In this document: one piece after another, positions 45,361 to 55,770 of the stretch
Position numbering within the stretch: the stretch's first letter is position 1
Layout of the letters: each line of letters begins with the position of its first letter
Origin: Irpex lacteus
Lineage: Eukaryota; Basidiomycota; Agaricomycetes; Polyporales; Irpicaceae
Reading direction: 5' to 3'
Length of the DNA stretch: 64,000 nucleotides
NCBI GenBank assembly: GCA_001986395.2
Contig: MQVO02000014.1
Span: 682,001-746,000, forward strand
The notes under the pieces: generated by a model
Seen by the model: only the letters and a program-made list of their open reading frames with translations
What the model was told of the DNA's origin: nothing
Databases searched by the model: none
Made by a program: the position numbers and the translations under genes

Positions 45361-46109
45361 TGCGATTGCCTTCCCGTCTGTACGGTCGTGAGATTATGAT
45401 CGTCCGGTATCCGTACCTACCGCCGGTCAGAAGATTTAGGAGACAGATGAAGCCGTCGACATGATAAGGTGACGGATTTACGACTTCCGCGGTGTCGAAT
45501 GGCACTAATAGCGATGTGACTGGTTATTAGATGTACTCCCGAAATCCTAGAAATAGGGAGAACAGGGTGCTGAAGGTAGGTATTTCAAGTTGGATATACA
45601 CGTCTTGCATGTCGAGCGTCCATGGGTGTCAGCTGCAGAGTCTGGGATTCTGATGTGCTCGAAGGTTTGAAGGCGCAGTAGCAAAGGAGTGCCCACCTTA
45701 CATAAAGTGTCCGTGGTGTACGGACTTGCTGGACATGGTACCCAATGACGAGCTGAATAGCAGTGGGCCAAGTCGATTGTGCCTGTGCGACTAAAGTGAG
45801 TGAAACAGAACTCGGTAACGCCTGAGGCCATGTTATTCTGCGCTGGTAAGTCACTGCTTTACGGCACACAGAGGCTGTGCGAGATGCGATTAATTCGACG
45901 CAATGGATGTAGCTGGCAGTAACATGAAGAGAATTGAGATACCTGCATAGACCTGCCAGTGCATCAACGCGACACGCCAAACAGCGCCAAACACAAATGA
46001 TCGACACTTCAGGGCGTCTAACCAAAATTATTGGAGGTTCTGAGTCTTCTTGGTGTGTCGCATACTTTACGTGCTTCAACCCATTGTGTCATCTGCGCAC
46101 GCCGGAACT
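45361..46109. other. Bidirectional promoter interval, M20 / Nop14
   Basis: 749 bp. Long minus-strand open frames (to about 46079) show no family features. No repeat was seen. Confidence 0.35.
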
Positions 46110-49100
46110 ATGGCGAAAGGCTCACAACTCTCACAACTCAAGTCGGCACTCGCGCAGGCCGGCGTATCAAAGCAGAACCAAAGTAATGTCAAGAAACGAA
46201 AACGCAGCGTTCTTGACGAAAAGGAGAAGGAGAGAAAGGCAGCAAAACTGAGGGACATTCAGCAGAAAATGAATCCGTTCGATGTCAAGGTTACAAAGCT
46301 GAAACACGACGTTGGAGGCCGAAAGATTGCTGGAACCATGGGAAAGCCTGCACAGAGCAAACAGGCCGGGATCGAAAGAGTGCGTTATTCAGCTTCTGCC
46401 TGAGAGTCACTGAACTCATGTCAGGCGTATTCAGAGGAAGAAAACTCTTTTGAAAGAGTACGAAGAAAGAGACCATGCCGGCGGTATCGTTGACCGCCGG
46501 TTTGGTGAGAACGATCCGACCATGACTCCCGAGGAACGTATGCTTGAACGTTTCACTCGCGAGAGACAGCGGGCTTCGAAGGGTGCAACGTACAACCTCG
46601 AAGATGAAGATGAGCTGACTCATTATGGGCAAAGTCTGTCGAACCTTGACGATTTCGATAACGTCGGGCTGGGCTTGGATGAAGAAGAGGAAGCGGACCT
46701 TGGTATGCTCCCATGAAACATATACTTGTTCTGGTACTCACCTTCTTCTGTAGGCGCTATCGACCGTAGAACTGTGCAGAAGTCCCATTTCGGAGGATTT
46801 GATGATGATGAAGAGGAAGAGGAAGATGAAGACGGTGAGCCTGAGAGGAAGAAGAGTAAGGCAGAGGTCATGTCGGAGGTCATTGCGAAGAGCAAGGAGC
46901 ACAAGGTTCGCTAATGCGCGCTCTGATGTCCCGTACATGAAGTTAACATTCTCCTTAGTTCGCAAGACAAGCCCAGCAAGAGGAGGACGAAAACCTTCGA
47001 CACCAGCTCGACGAGGAATTAAACGACTTGCGTTCTCTCCTTTACGCTCCTGACCCTGCGGAGAAACGTGAAGCTGTACCGGAAGTGGAGGAAACTGGCA
47101 CAAAGGCGGCACCTATCACATTGCCAGTAGACGAGAAAGATCAGGAGTACGACCAGTTTGTCCGCGAGCTTGCGTTTGAGAAGCGGGCGAAGCCGAAGGA
47201 CAGGACGAAGACGGAGGAAGAGCTGGCTTTGGAGGAGAAGGAGGCATTGGAGAAGGCCGAGAAGCAGAGACTGAGGAGAATGCAGGGGTTGGAGGACAGT
47301 GATGATGAGGACGAGGGAGGGAAGGGGAAGGGGAAGAAGAGGCAGAGAGGCGGCGATGATTTGGATGACGACTTCATGGATGAGGAGGAGGGAGAATCTG
47401 CATGGCCAGGGCTTGGCGCGGGCCTTGAAGGACAGGAAGTTGCACCGGGGAGTGAAGAAGAGGATGACGAGGAAAGTGATGACGAGGGTGAAGAAGAAGA
47501 GGAGGGTGACGACGATGACGATGGAGAGGAGGGAGACGATAATGCAAGTGACTATTCTGAGTCAGAGGGAGAAGAAGCAGGAGAAGAGGGCGAGTCGGAG
47601 GCGTTAGTCAAGCCAAGTAAAAGTCGGCCAAAGAAAACGAAGACCGCCCAAGGAAAGAAGGAGCTTCCCTACACGTTCCCCTGTCCGGAAACCCACGACG
47701 AGTTCCTCGAGATTATTGAGGACATCGACGATGCCGACGTGCCGACTGTCGTAAAGCGTATACGCACCCTACACCATCCAAGTCTAGCGCAGGACAACAA
47801 GTACAAGCTTCAGGTGCGCAGGTTTCGACGACTATAACGAAGATCCCTTCTGACAGTATTCAAGGCTCTGAGCGGCGTACTTATTGATCACATACTATAC
47901 ATAACATCTCCCCCAACACCAAAATTCACCCTCCTTTCATCACTCATTCCCCACGTCTACGCCCTCACAAAATCTTATCCTATAGAGTCAGCAGGTCACT
48001 TCGTCGAGAAGCTCAACCTCATGCAGAAAAACCTCAAGCGGGGATTATCGCACGGCGTTCTTGACTCTTCGTCAAAAACATGGCCAGGTCTACCAGAGCT
48101 CTCGTTCCTCCGTGTCATAGGCCTCGTTTGGCCGACGAGTGACATGAACCACCCCGTCATCTCCCCCGCGCGGCTCCTCATGGGATCATACCTCGGTCTC
48201 TGCCGTGTAAGATCTCTGCAGGACCTCGCGAGCGGGCTCTTCCTGTGCACACTGTTCTTACAGTACGAAGACCTCTCCAAACGCCTTGTACCCGAAGCGC
48301 TCAACTTTGTGTATAACTCGCTATTGCACCTCGCGCCGAGTTCGTTCAAGGACGAGTCTTCTCTGCCAGGATGTTTCCCAGCACCCGATTTCCGCTCGGA
48401 GAGGTGCAAGTCGTTGGCGGTGGTTCCGGGAAAGGCTGCGAAGAAACTGAGTGTGGCCAAGCCGGATCTGGGGAAGCTTTTGTCGGAGGGGTCGACGGAC
48501 GAACAGGCAAAGGTCAACTTGCTGAACATGAGCCTGGAGCTACTGGGCCAGTTCGCAGACTTGTATAAGAGCTTGGACGCTTTTATCGAGCTGTTCGAGC
48601 CAGGGTTGGCGATATTGGAAAATATCAAGGGCGATGGCCTGCCAACAGAGCTAACGGTCAGTAGTTTCTGCACGATCTACGAATGAGACTTACTAATAGT
48701 TGGACCTTTATAGACAAAGCTCTCCTCTACAAAGGACACGCTCGGCCGCCTTCTAAAGTTCTCCCGTCAATCACGTCGTCCGCTAGCCCTGCAGGCACAT
48801 AAAGCCATCCCCATCCCGTCATATATCCCCCGCTTCGAACACGCCTCCTCGAACTACCTACGCAACCGGGACCCAGACCACGAGAGGAACGAAGCGTCCA
48901 AGCTGCGTGCTCAGGTCAAGCAGGAGAGGAAGGGCGCTATTCGCGAGCTTCGGAAGGACGCCAGGTTCCTTGCTGCGGAACAGCAGAAGAAGCAGAAGGA
49001 GAAAGATAAGGCGTATAACGATAGCATGAAGAGGGTGTTCAGTTCGTTGGAAGGCGAGAGAGCGGAGCAGAAGGCGATGGAGAAGGCGAAGGCTAGGGAT

Positions 49101-49124
49101 AAGAAGCGGGCGGGGAAGAAGTAA
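46110..49124 (+). CDS. NOP14: Nop14, small-subunit processome / 40S ribosome assembly protein
   Basis: Starts MAKGSQLSQLKSALAQAGVS. It contains NPFDVKVTKLKHDV, RRKTLLKEYEERDHAGGIVD, RRFGENDPTMTPEERMLERF, TRERQRASKGATYNLEDEDE and LTHYGQSLSNLDDFDNVGLG, all classic Nop14 blocks. A long acidic stretch follows (EEEDDEESDDEGEEEEEGDD, near 47460). The C-terminal helical part reads LPYTFPCPETHDEFLEII, FLRVIGLVWPTSDMNHPVIS and PRFEHASSNYLRNRDPDHER. It ends in a basic tail, AKARDKKRAGKK, TAA at 49122-49124. It acts in the nucleolus with Emg1 and U3 for 18S rRNA maturation. Full length of about 930 residues is normal. Introns are short and few. Confidence 0.95.
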
Positions 49125-49622
49125 GCGCGATACTTCCTTGGGCTAGCTTTCTTGTCGGTGTATCAGGAGATATCTACTTCGATGTTTGTCTCATGTAGCC
49201 TTACCTTGTGTATTGCTAAGACATTGTCAGTTCTAGTTGATGCTACGATTGACTTACTCTGATATGCCACATACGGGTCGGTTCACACATCCGATTGGTT
49301 GGGTCTCAATAAATAAGAGTCTTTGCGCTCGTGTATATTGCGCTCATAAATACATAAATAAGAAACGAAAGAGTACATAAATAGATGTTTTGTAGAGGAC
49401 AGTGAACGACTGAGCCCAAGAACGGAAACACGGTGTGAGATCGCTATCTAGATGCCAGCATCCGTCGATCGAGCGAACATCAACCACCTTCGCTCCGTCC
49501 CTGCCTTACTCGCTCACCATCCCCGTCTTTATTCTTTTCCTTCTTTTTATCTCCTGTTTTCTGGCTACGCGACTATTACTACTGTCCACGTCAAGTCTCC
49601 AAACCGGACATATCGCATACAC
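49125..49622. other. Convergent 3' interval
   Basis: 498 bp between Nop14 and the orphan gene. It is A/T-rich near 49310-49400 (AATAAATAAGAG, possible polyadenylation signals). No gene was seen. Confidence 0.4.
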
Positions 49623-51014
49623 TCAAGCATCCTCATCTGAGGAACGCCTGTGCGCGTGGATCATTTCGTCAGCCGCGTTCTGGGAACTCTTCTCTCCATC
49701 GAGCTCGTCGACCAGCCCGCCAGGAGAAGCTACTGTAATCGGTGCTTGCATGATAGCGGATCTATCGTGTTCCTCTGGGAAGATATCTGCGGCTTCTTCA
49801 GCAAAGCGCATCGTGAGGACCCAGGCTGACTCAAGCTGCGCGGGAGGCTCACTCGCATCCATCGCTACGTCTTCGGCGCACACCTCATTCGGAACGATAG
49901 AAGGAGAGGCGGCTGACGGCTCTGACTCGTTTCCGGGTGCGTTCTCATTCTTCTGACCTTCGATGATGTCTGTCGCTGTGGACTGGCCCTCGCTAAGCTG
50001 GACATTGCCGAACATCTTGGAGAGTATCGAATCATCCTCGCTGTCTTTGACTATAACGAGCGAAGAAGACTGGTCAGGCGAATTCGAAGGCTCTGCATCC
50101 TGGACGATATCTGCAGCGTGAAGCGTGTATCTTAAACGACTCTCGCGTTTCTCAATCTCACGACTACCCGACTGAGTCGACCGCCAGGAATTCTTGATGG
50201 CTAGCTTACGGATGTCCTTGCGAGCCCGCGGTGCCGCAGGTTTCGAGCGGCTGACCTGACGTGAAGGAGTGGGTAGGTGGCCCTCAAGGGCCGGACCTAC
50301 CACCACTGGTAACGGTAATGAAAAGACGGTACGTCTCTGAGACTCCGTAGCAATAGCCTCGAGCGAGGCTGTTTTGCCCTGGTAATCCTGCAACATCCAC
50401 TTTCCTTCCGTGCCCTTTGTAAATCGCCAGCCTGACAGGTGTCGTCTGGGGTGGCGCTGCACCTGTTTAGCCAGTGCACGCACAACCCGTCGTCTGATGT
50501 CAGCGGGTAATTTGAACAATGTTTCCAGGGTCATTGGCAGAACCCTATGTTGGGAAGACAGGCGGCTAGCTGTACTAGTACGCCGGCCTGAGTGTACCTG
50601 CTCAGCCCATGCGGGCTGCAGGGGGACAACACTGATACTATGTGTGTTGATGGTACTGTTGGAGGCTTGTCCTATGTAAGGAGAAGCTGAGTGGTTTCGG
50701 AGTGCATTATGAATGACTCCAGGTGGAAAGGCAACAAGGATGGGGTTGCCAGAATGCTTAGCAGCAGTTGAGCTCCTGCTTGTGTACAGCTGCAGCATAG
50801 CAAGTACCTGTTGGTACTGAAGAATTGCATGGGCTGTATTGGGTGGGGGTGGGGGGATGTTGGGTATATTGGTGTAATGGCCTCTGGGGAGCTTTGCCCT
50901 TGAAGCTTCATTTACTCTCACATTTCTCAAGCCATCCCTAAGCTGAGTAGTGGTTGTATGGTGGTTACCCTGGGTGACCTGCACTTGGGTAATGGTATGA
51001 ATGCTGTTGTTCAT
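49623..51014 (-). CDS. Orphan protein, intronless, 463 residues
   Basis: One uninterrupted frame starts MNNSIHTITQVQVTQGNHH. The N-terminal third is Thr/Ser/Asn-rich with a PPPPP run. A central basic region is predicted helical (LETLFKLPADIRRRVVRALA, KQVQRHPRRHLSGWRFTKG), followed by a basic Pro/Arg/Lys stretch (SKPAAPRARKDIRKLAIKNS). The C-terminal third is acidic and Ser-rich (SEDDSILSKMFGNVQLSEG, EEAADIFPEEHDRSAI). There is no signal peptide, membrane segment or recognised domain. A TATA box lies 85-92 bp upstream and a TGACTCA array beyond that. Lack of introns in an intron-rich neighbourhood and the nearby transposons suggest a lineage-specific or transferred gene. A nuclear role is only a guess from the basic middle region. 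Confidence 0.55.
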   Translation of the reverse strand: MNNSIHTITQVQVTQGNHHTTTTQLRDGLRNVRVNEASRAKLPRGHYTNIPNIPPPPPNTAHAILQYQQVLAMLQLYTSRSSTAAKHSGNPILVAFPPGVIHNALRNHSASPYIGQASNSTINTHSISVVPLQPAWAEQVHSGRRTSTASRLSSQHRVLPMTLETLFKLPADIRRRVVRALAKQVQRHPRRHLSGWRFTKGTEGKWMLQDYQGKTASLEAIATESQRRTVFSLPLPVVVGPALEGHLPTPSRQVSRSKPAAPRARKDIRKLAIKNSWRSTQSGSREIEKRESRLRYTLHAADIVQDAEPSNSPDQSSSLVIVKDSEDDSILSKMFGNVQLSEGQSTATDIIEGQKNENAPGNESEPSAASPSIVPNEVCAEDVAMDASEPPAQLESAWVLTMRFAEEAADIFPEEHDRSAIMQAPITVASPGGLVDELDGEKSSQNAADEMIHAHRRSSDEDA

Positions 51015-51022
51015 ACTGACTG

Positions 51023-51061
51023 ATTGGTTGTGGTTATGAAGGTTGTGGTTGTGGTTGTGGT
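51023..51061 (-). repeat. Short GGTTGT/CCACAA repeat in the orphan gene leader
   Basis: Several imperfect GGTTGTGGTT units on the plus strand (ACAACC on the transcribed strand), between the TATA box and the ATG. Confidence 0.7.
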
Positions 51062-51098
51062 ATGAGTTTGGTTTGAGGTATTCTGAGTGTCGCTGGGG

Positions 51099-51106
51099 TT
51101 TATATA
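51099..51106 (-). promoter_or_regulatory. TATA box of the orphan gene
   Basis: TATATAAA on the minus strand, 85-92 bp upstream of the ATG at 51014, the same spacing as in the GST genes. Confidence 0.6.
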
Positions 51107-51141
51107 TGCTGCCAAAAGGTGATCATGTGATGTAGGCCTGA

Positions 51142-51399
51142 TGAGTCATATCAAGCCAATGACTCATATTTCGGAACAGATGACTCAGGTTTCGGAACTG
51201 CTGACTCAGATTTTGGAGCTGATGACTCAGATTTCGGAGCTGGTGACTCATGTTTCGGGACTGCTGACTCATGTTTTGGAGCTGCTGACTCAGTTTTTGG
51301 AGCTGATGATTCAGTTTTTGGAGCTGCTGACTTAGGATTTCATGGCTGCTGACTTAGGATTTTGTGGCTGCTGACTCATGTTTCGAGGCTGCTGACCCA
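51142..51399. promoter_or_regulatory. Array of TGACTCA (Gcn4/AP-1-type) sites in a 21-bp tandem repeat
   Basis: Nine exact TGACTCA or TGAGTCA heptamers start at 51142, 51160, 51181, 51202, 51223, 51244, 51265, 51286 and 51372. Degenerate copies lie at 51307, 51328, 51350 and 51393. Spacing is 21 bp for most steps, with 18 bp at the left end and 22 bp at two right-hand steps. The spacer reads like TTTCGGAGCTGC or TTTTGGAGCTGC. TGACTCA is the known core site of fungal bZIP regulators of the Gcn4/CpcA and AP-1 type. The array lies 130-385 bp upstream of the orphan gene and beyond its TATA box. It also stays open as a heptad Leu-rich frame (LLTQ-x-x-EL units) on the plus strand, a by-product of the 21-bp period. 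Confidence 0.8.
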
Positions 51400-51723
51400 A
51401 ATTGCAGAGGTGCTGATTGAGAAAATGCTTGGCAGTGCACCATGTTAATCAGCGAAACATGTTTTAGAGCTATTTATAGTGTTTCACTGTCAGGGACAGT
51501 CTCCGCAAAACTATTTATGACATTGCCAAGCTCATAATTTGTCACTAGAAGTTATAAATAGAATATTTTGGTAACTATGCTTTGTCCTGCTATTCTGTAT
51601 GTCAGCCAGCGTTGGGGCTGAATCAGTCAGTCACTTTTAGCATGTTATAAATCATGTCACATGTTTACTAAAAATAGCCTGGCAGTCTGAATATCGGGAT
51701 ACAATATTCAATACATTATAAAT

Positions 51724-51732
51724 CAATTAAAT
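51724..51732. repeat. Target-site duplication, left copy
   Basis: CAATTAAAT directly abuts the left inverted terminus; the identical copy is at 54935-54943. Confidence 0.75.
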
Positions 51733-52261
51733 CAGTAACTACGAAAACTGTAAGATGTAAGATGGGCCTGGCCGTATGATCGCGTCAAAATAGTAAGATG
51801 ATGGCGCGCCCAGCGGTGTTGAAGCAAAAGTGTAAGATTGGGATACTACCTTATAAGGCCAATGCCCGCCGCTACGCTTACCTATTTTGCTAAGCGCTCA
51901 TTCTTCCACTTGGCGTAGCGCATGCCAGTGGGGTTAGCCCGACTCAATGGGTTCGTGTACGAGACATGTGATGCGAGGCGAGTGAGAATACTGTACTATT
52001 ACGACCGTAACGAGGGTCACGGGTCACAGCGAGGTCGAAAATGTTGTTATTTGGGCGCCTGTCACGGGTCACAGCGGGGGATGTTATTAAATCCTGGCGA
52101 GTCGACACATCACGCCTGTCACAATCTGTCACAAATTTTCCATGCCTGCGGCGCACTGAGTGACACGACCGTTGATACACCCAAAAATGCGCTGCAGCTG
52201 CATGGATCCCTTTTCCGCCCAGGCCAACCATCTGAGCCCTCCTCTGGACTCTGCAGGGCGT

Positions 52262-52345
52262 CCGCTCGTTCCATTCCGTTCTGTTCCGTTCCGTTCCGTT
52301 CGAGTGTTCCGTTCCGTCCTCGCTTTGGTTCCGTTCCGTCCTCAT
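52262..52345. repeat. TTCCG pentamer microsatellite, copy 1
   Basis: Runs of CCGTTCCGTTCCGTT and variants inside the nested element. They create spurious protein repeats in several frames. Confidence 0.8.
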
Positions 52346-53085
52346 CGCATTTCCGCCCTTCCCTGCTGCAGCAACCCCTTGGCGCACCTTCTCCCACGTG
52401 TACAGGAGCCTTATGGATCAAATCTGGCCACTACCACCCCAATCTGATCAATCCTGCATGTGTCCGCTTTCGGGAACCTCGGATTGATGTTTCGGCCGAT
52501 GTTTATTGCAGCCGCAACCAGTTCCTCTCCTGCCTCTATCAAGTCCGCCATCCATTGGCTGATTTTGTACCTTTCCATATGCTCTCTTATGTTCCGGATC
52601 CCTTTCCTTTCCTTGCCACCGGACACTTTCCTTTTAGGTGTAGGGCACGATTTTACACATATACTGCATGTACTCGTTGATAGCAACCCAATAGACCTCT
52701 CCCCCGGACTGTCACCACCTCAATTCTGTGCTCCCTTGTGTCCTCTTGAGCTTCCACTGCGTTTCCTACTGCGTCTCCTGCGTTTCCGGCGACTTTGTGG
52801 TCATTGGCAGACCACTCAACCATTGCGTTTGCGACTGCGATTGCGTTTACTGTGTCCCGGTGTGTCCGGACTTTGTGTTTCTTATCCCCCCTTGGTTCCC
52901 CTGCTTCTCCCCTGCGTTCCATTGCGATTGTCTTGCGTCCCTTTGGCGTTGTGCCCATTCCACCCTTCCCCTAGAGCTTCTACTTCATATCTTCTGCCCC
53001 ATTGCAGTTCCAATCCGTTGTGCTGAGCTTATACTGTGTTCCATCCGTTACATTCCATCCTTCTAGTTGTGTTGCAGTTCCGCTC

Positions 53086-53172
53086 TCTTCATTCCGTTCC
53101 GTTCCGCTCCACTCCATCCGTTTTGCGTGTTCCGTTCCGTTCCGCTCTTGTTGTTCCGTGCGTTCCATCCAT
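53086..53172. repeat. TTCCG pentamer microsatellite, copy 2
   Basis: A second block of CCGTTCCGTTCCGCT-type repeats near the right end of the nested element. Confidence 0.8.
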
Positions 53173-54934
53173 TCCTTGCATTCTGTTCCTCTGTAGAGCC
53201 TTTAGAGTCAGATTTGGGACTCAGAGACCCCTCGCATCACTACACACTCCCCCCCATCGTACTAGCCACGTTATCGCTCCTCCTAGGGGTTAGGTGGTTA
53301 GTTGGTTGTCTTCTGGGCGCGGCTAGGTGTCTCACCGTGACATATGTTGTTAAAATAGCGGATGTCACGGTCCCACCCCCCTGGTGATTGTTAGAATCTA
53401 ACAACATGCCGCGTCACAGTCACAATCCATGCCCGCTACGGTCGTAATAGTACGGTATGCATACACAATAAGTATATCACCAATTTCACGTCTATTCATG
53501 CAAAGGTTGAGAATAGCATCTGAGCACACCAGGAAATATGGTTTAGCTACTACAGAGTTGAGTTGGTGCGCGTCTCCATGTCAAATAATCCTCGCGATAG
53601 GCTCCGTAGACACCCTTACGTAACAAAGACTCTGGAGGGACTGGGAGCAACGTGTGGACTGACAGGAACAAGCTGACACGTAAATCTCCGGAATGTAGAC
53701 AAATAACGCTGATGATTATGTGTAGATAGCAAAAGGGAGGGCATACCAAAGTCGAGATTTTATGCATTATTCAGTGGTGTAAACCATTCAGCGTACGCCA
53801 GACGACGACTGGAAGCCTCCTTGTATTCTGTTGGTAAATTCTGTTGACTCGGAAACTCACCTGACAATGGATTAAGCAGGTGTGAGTCCCTTCGGCATGC
53901 AGCCAGACTCGATTCGGCGCAGCCGGAAGAGCTCTTATATGCGAGTCCGGTCAGAAACTAAGCTGGTTACCGTATGGCTTCTTGATGATCTTGAATCGTG
54001 ATTCGTGGGGGACGGCAGCATACTATGATAGCGTATTACCATCAATGACGTTCATTTTTGGTGTTTTCAAAAAAGAGCTTACCACAGGTGAAGGATCCTT
54101 AATACAGGCGCAGACATTAATACATGTGGCAGTATTAAGCTTGATTGCATATATACGGTGGCGAGGAGAGAAACGGTCGTTCGGAAATATTTCGAGACAC
54201 TATCCAAAGCCACTCCGAAACAGTTACTTAATGCAGTGTTAACGTATCCAACTTTAGTAAGGGAGTAATACTAGCACGTACGCTGTGAGCTGCTGGATAA
54301 AAGTCTTTCTTAAATCCTTCCGCCTTTATAGCGTGATCAAAGAGGGACCGCCGCTTTCTGGGATACTTAGTCATAGCGAGCACGAATGGCTTCAGAATTC
54401 GTCATAAGTACTTCTAAGTTATGTCAGATTCGGTACAAGCTACTTCAAAGTTAATCAGTAACCGTTGCACAGTTCCCGTCAGTGGGGCCATTTGGTTAAT
54501 CTACTTACTAGTATAGAGGTCAACCAACTTGCTGCCTTAAACATCTCACGAGCATACATGCCAACGAGACTCGAACAAGCTCATACTCACTAGCCGCGCC
54601 GCTGGCAGTTGAAGATCTTCTGCTCGTCAAGCTCCCCTCTGATCACTACAAGAAAAACCGCCCATAAAATGGAAACTTCAGTAGTAGATATCTGGCGAGT
54701 GTGTAGCTGGAGCCTGGTACCAGTAGTCGCGACTCGGAACTTGAAAGCTTTTAGAACCATCAACAGAGCTGGCAGAGCTAAATTGGGTAACCAGGCGCAT
54801 CAGTGATAAGCGCGCGGCGGGGGCCTGATCTCACAGATTTATGGCCATCTTACTATTTTGCTGCCATCTTACTGTTTTCACGTCATCTTATTGTTTTCCC
54901 ATCATCTTACATCTTACATCTCTCGTATATACTC

Positions 54935-54943
54935 CAATTAAAT
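54935..54943. repeat. Target-site duplication, right copy
   Basis: CAATTAAAT directly abuts the right inverted terminus. Confidence 0.75.
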
Positions 54944-55098
54944 GTAATGAGATTGAAGACTGTGTAAAGGTGCTGTACTTTCTTATGCTGAACAGATAGT
55001 TCTACATCACATGATGATTCTTCTCCATGAGCCTCCATCAATGGACTGGGACTTTAGTAATTTCATATGATGCTGCGGCCATCTGTTTGTAACAGCTA

Positions 55099-55277
55099 CA
55101 GTCATCTACCCCCCAATGGGCCGCCTGCCTTATACAGAAGGCGTCTACCTCATACAGGACATCCATTGCAGTCTGCCTGCTCTGTACGGTGTCTCGTTTC
55201 TCGAGCTGGTAAGTGACCTGCCGTATAAGGTAGGTGGCCCATTGGAGGGTAGTGTCCCATTGGGGTGTAGATGACTG
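55099..55277. mobile_element. 179-bp MITE with 22-bp inverted repeats and TA duplication
   Basis: The left terminus (55099-55120) and the reverse complement of the right terminus (55256-55277) match at 21 of 22 positions, both starting CAGTCATCTAC and ending CCCCAATGGG. TA flanks both ends (55097-55098 and 55278-55279). It has no coding capacity. Its termini differ from those of the nested element, so it belongs to another family. Confidence 0.85.
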
Positions 55278-55770
55278 TAGGTCAGCCTGGGTGCTTTAGG
55301 CTCACTTGCTGCCAGTCATTGTGATTAGTGGATTGCAATAGACTCATGAGATCTTGCACTCAAAGCACCACTCTAGAATGGAGCCCAAATATTTGGCATA
55401 AATCGATTTAGATTGCCGCACTAGAACACTCTACCAAATATATGTGTGTGTCATTTTTGCCCTAATTTCTTAGCTATGATGTCTTGTTTCCTAACTAACC
55501 ACATTGCAGTATCATTGTGTCTCACTTACTTGGCTAGTCTACTATCAGGATCCTGATCACATCACATCCTGCACATAAGACTATTTCAGTCTGCTGCCCT
55601 TTGAAGAAGTACTTACCAATTATACACACCTTACTGATTTCTATTGGCCGCTTATGTAACAGAGCATGTAAGTGTGATGGCATCAAACGCCACCCTATGC
55701 GCGCGTAAGAAATCCGACGCGACTTGGACGCGACTTGCAAGTTCTCATCTCCTCCAATGCAGCTTACTGG
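55278..55770. other. Intergenic interval between the MITE and the ATR gene
   Basis: 493 bp. It must hold the ATR promoter. No TATA box or other motif was seen. Confidence 0.4.

Larger units (their letters stand above)
51991..53455. mobile_element. Nested TA-flanked element with 22-bp inverted repeats
   Basis: The left terminus (51991-52012) and the reverse complement of the right terminus (53434-53455) match at 20 of 22 positions, sharing GTACTATTACGACCGTA. Both ends are bounded by TA (51989-51990 and 53456-53457), the duplication made by Tc1/mariner-type transposases. Near the left end there are two direct copies of GTCACGGGTCACAGCG. The 1465-bp interior carries pentamer TTCCG tracts and only unrecognised open frames. 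It lies inside the larger element, so it inserted later. Confidence 0.75.
51733..54934. mobile_element. DNA transposon-like element with 32-bp inverted termini and 9-bp target duplication (non-autonomous)
   Basis: The left end (51733-51764) and the reverse complement of the right end (54903-54934) match at 26 of 32 positions; both contain TGTAAGATGTAAGATG. A perfect 9-bp repeat, CAATTAAAT, flanks the element at 51724-51732 and 54935-54943. Subterminal copies of CAAAATAGTAAGATG occur just inside both ends in inverted orientation. A 9-bp duplication is typical of Mutator-like elements (8 bp would fit hAT or KDZ). The 3.2 kb interior has no recognisable transposase and is split by a second element at 51991-53455. 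Confidence 0.8.

Noticed and set aside
45585..46079. 164-codon minus-strand frame upstream of Nop14
   Set aside because: No family features or plausible splice partners; it lies in a bidirectional promoter interval.
51141..51335. 64-codon Leu heptad frame across the TGACTCA repeats as a coiled-coil protein
   Set aside because: A 21-bp repeat is automatically a 7-residue repeat. The heptamer cores are better conserved than the encoded protein, and the promoter position explains the region better.
51142..51399. CRISPR-like array
   Set aside because: The genome is eukaryotic, the repeat is 21 bp with no unique spacers, and the conserved part is only a 7-bp bZIP site.
51922..52680. 252-codon plus-strand open frame in the transposon island
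   Set aside because: It crosses the boundary of the nested element and runs through TTCCG microsatellites; no domain is recognisable.
52411..52958. Minus-strand open frames inside the nested element as a possible transposase
   Set aside because: Parts look protein-like (MADLIEAGEELVAAAINIG), but there is no DDE/D motif, helix-turn-helix or other transposase feature, and the frames do not join cleanly.
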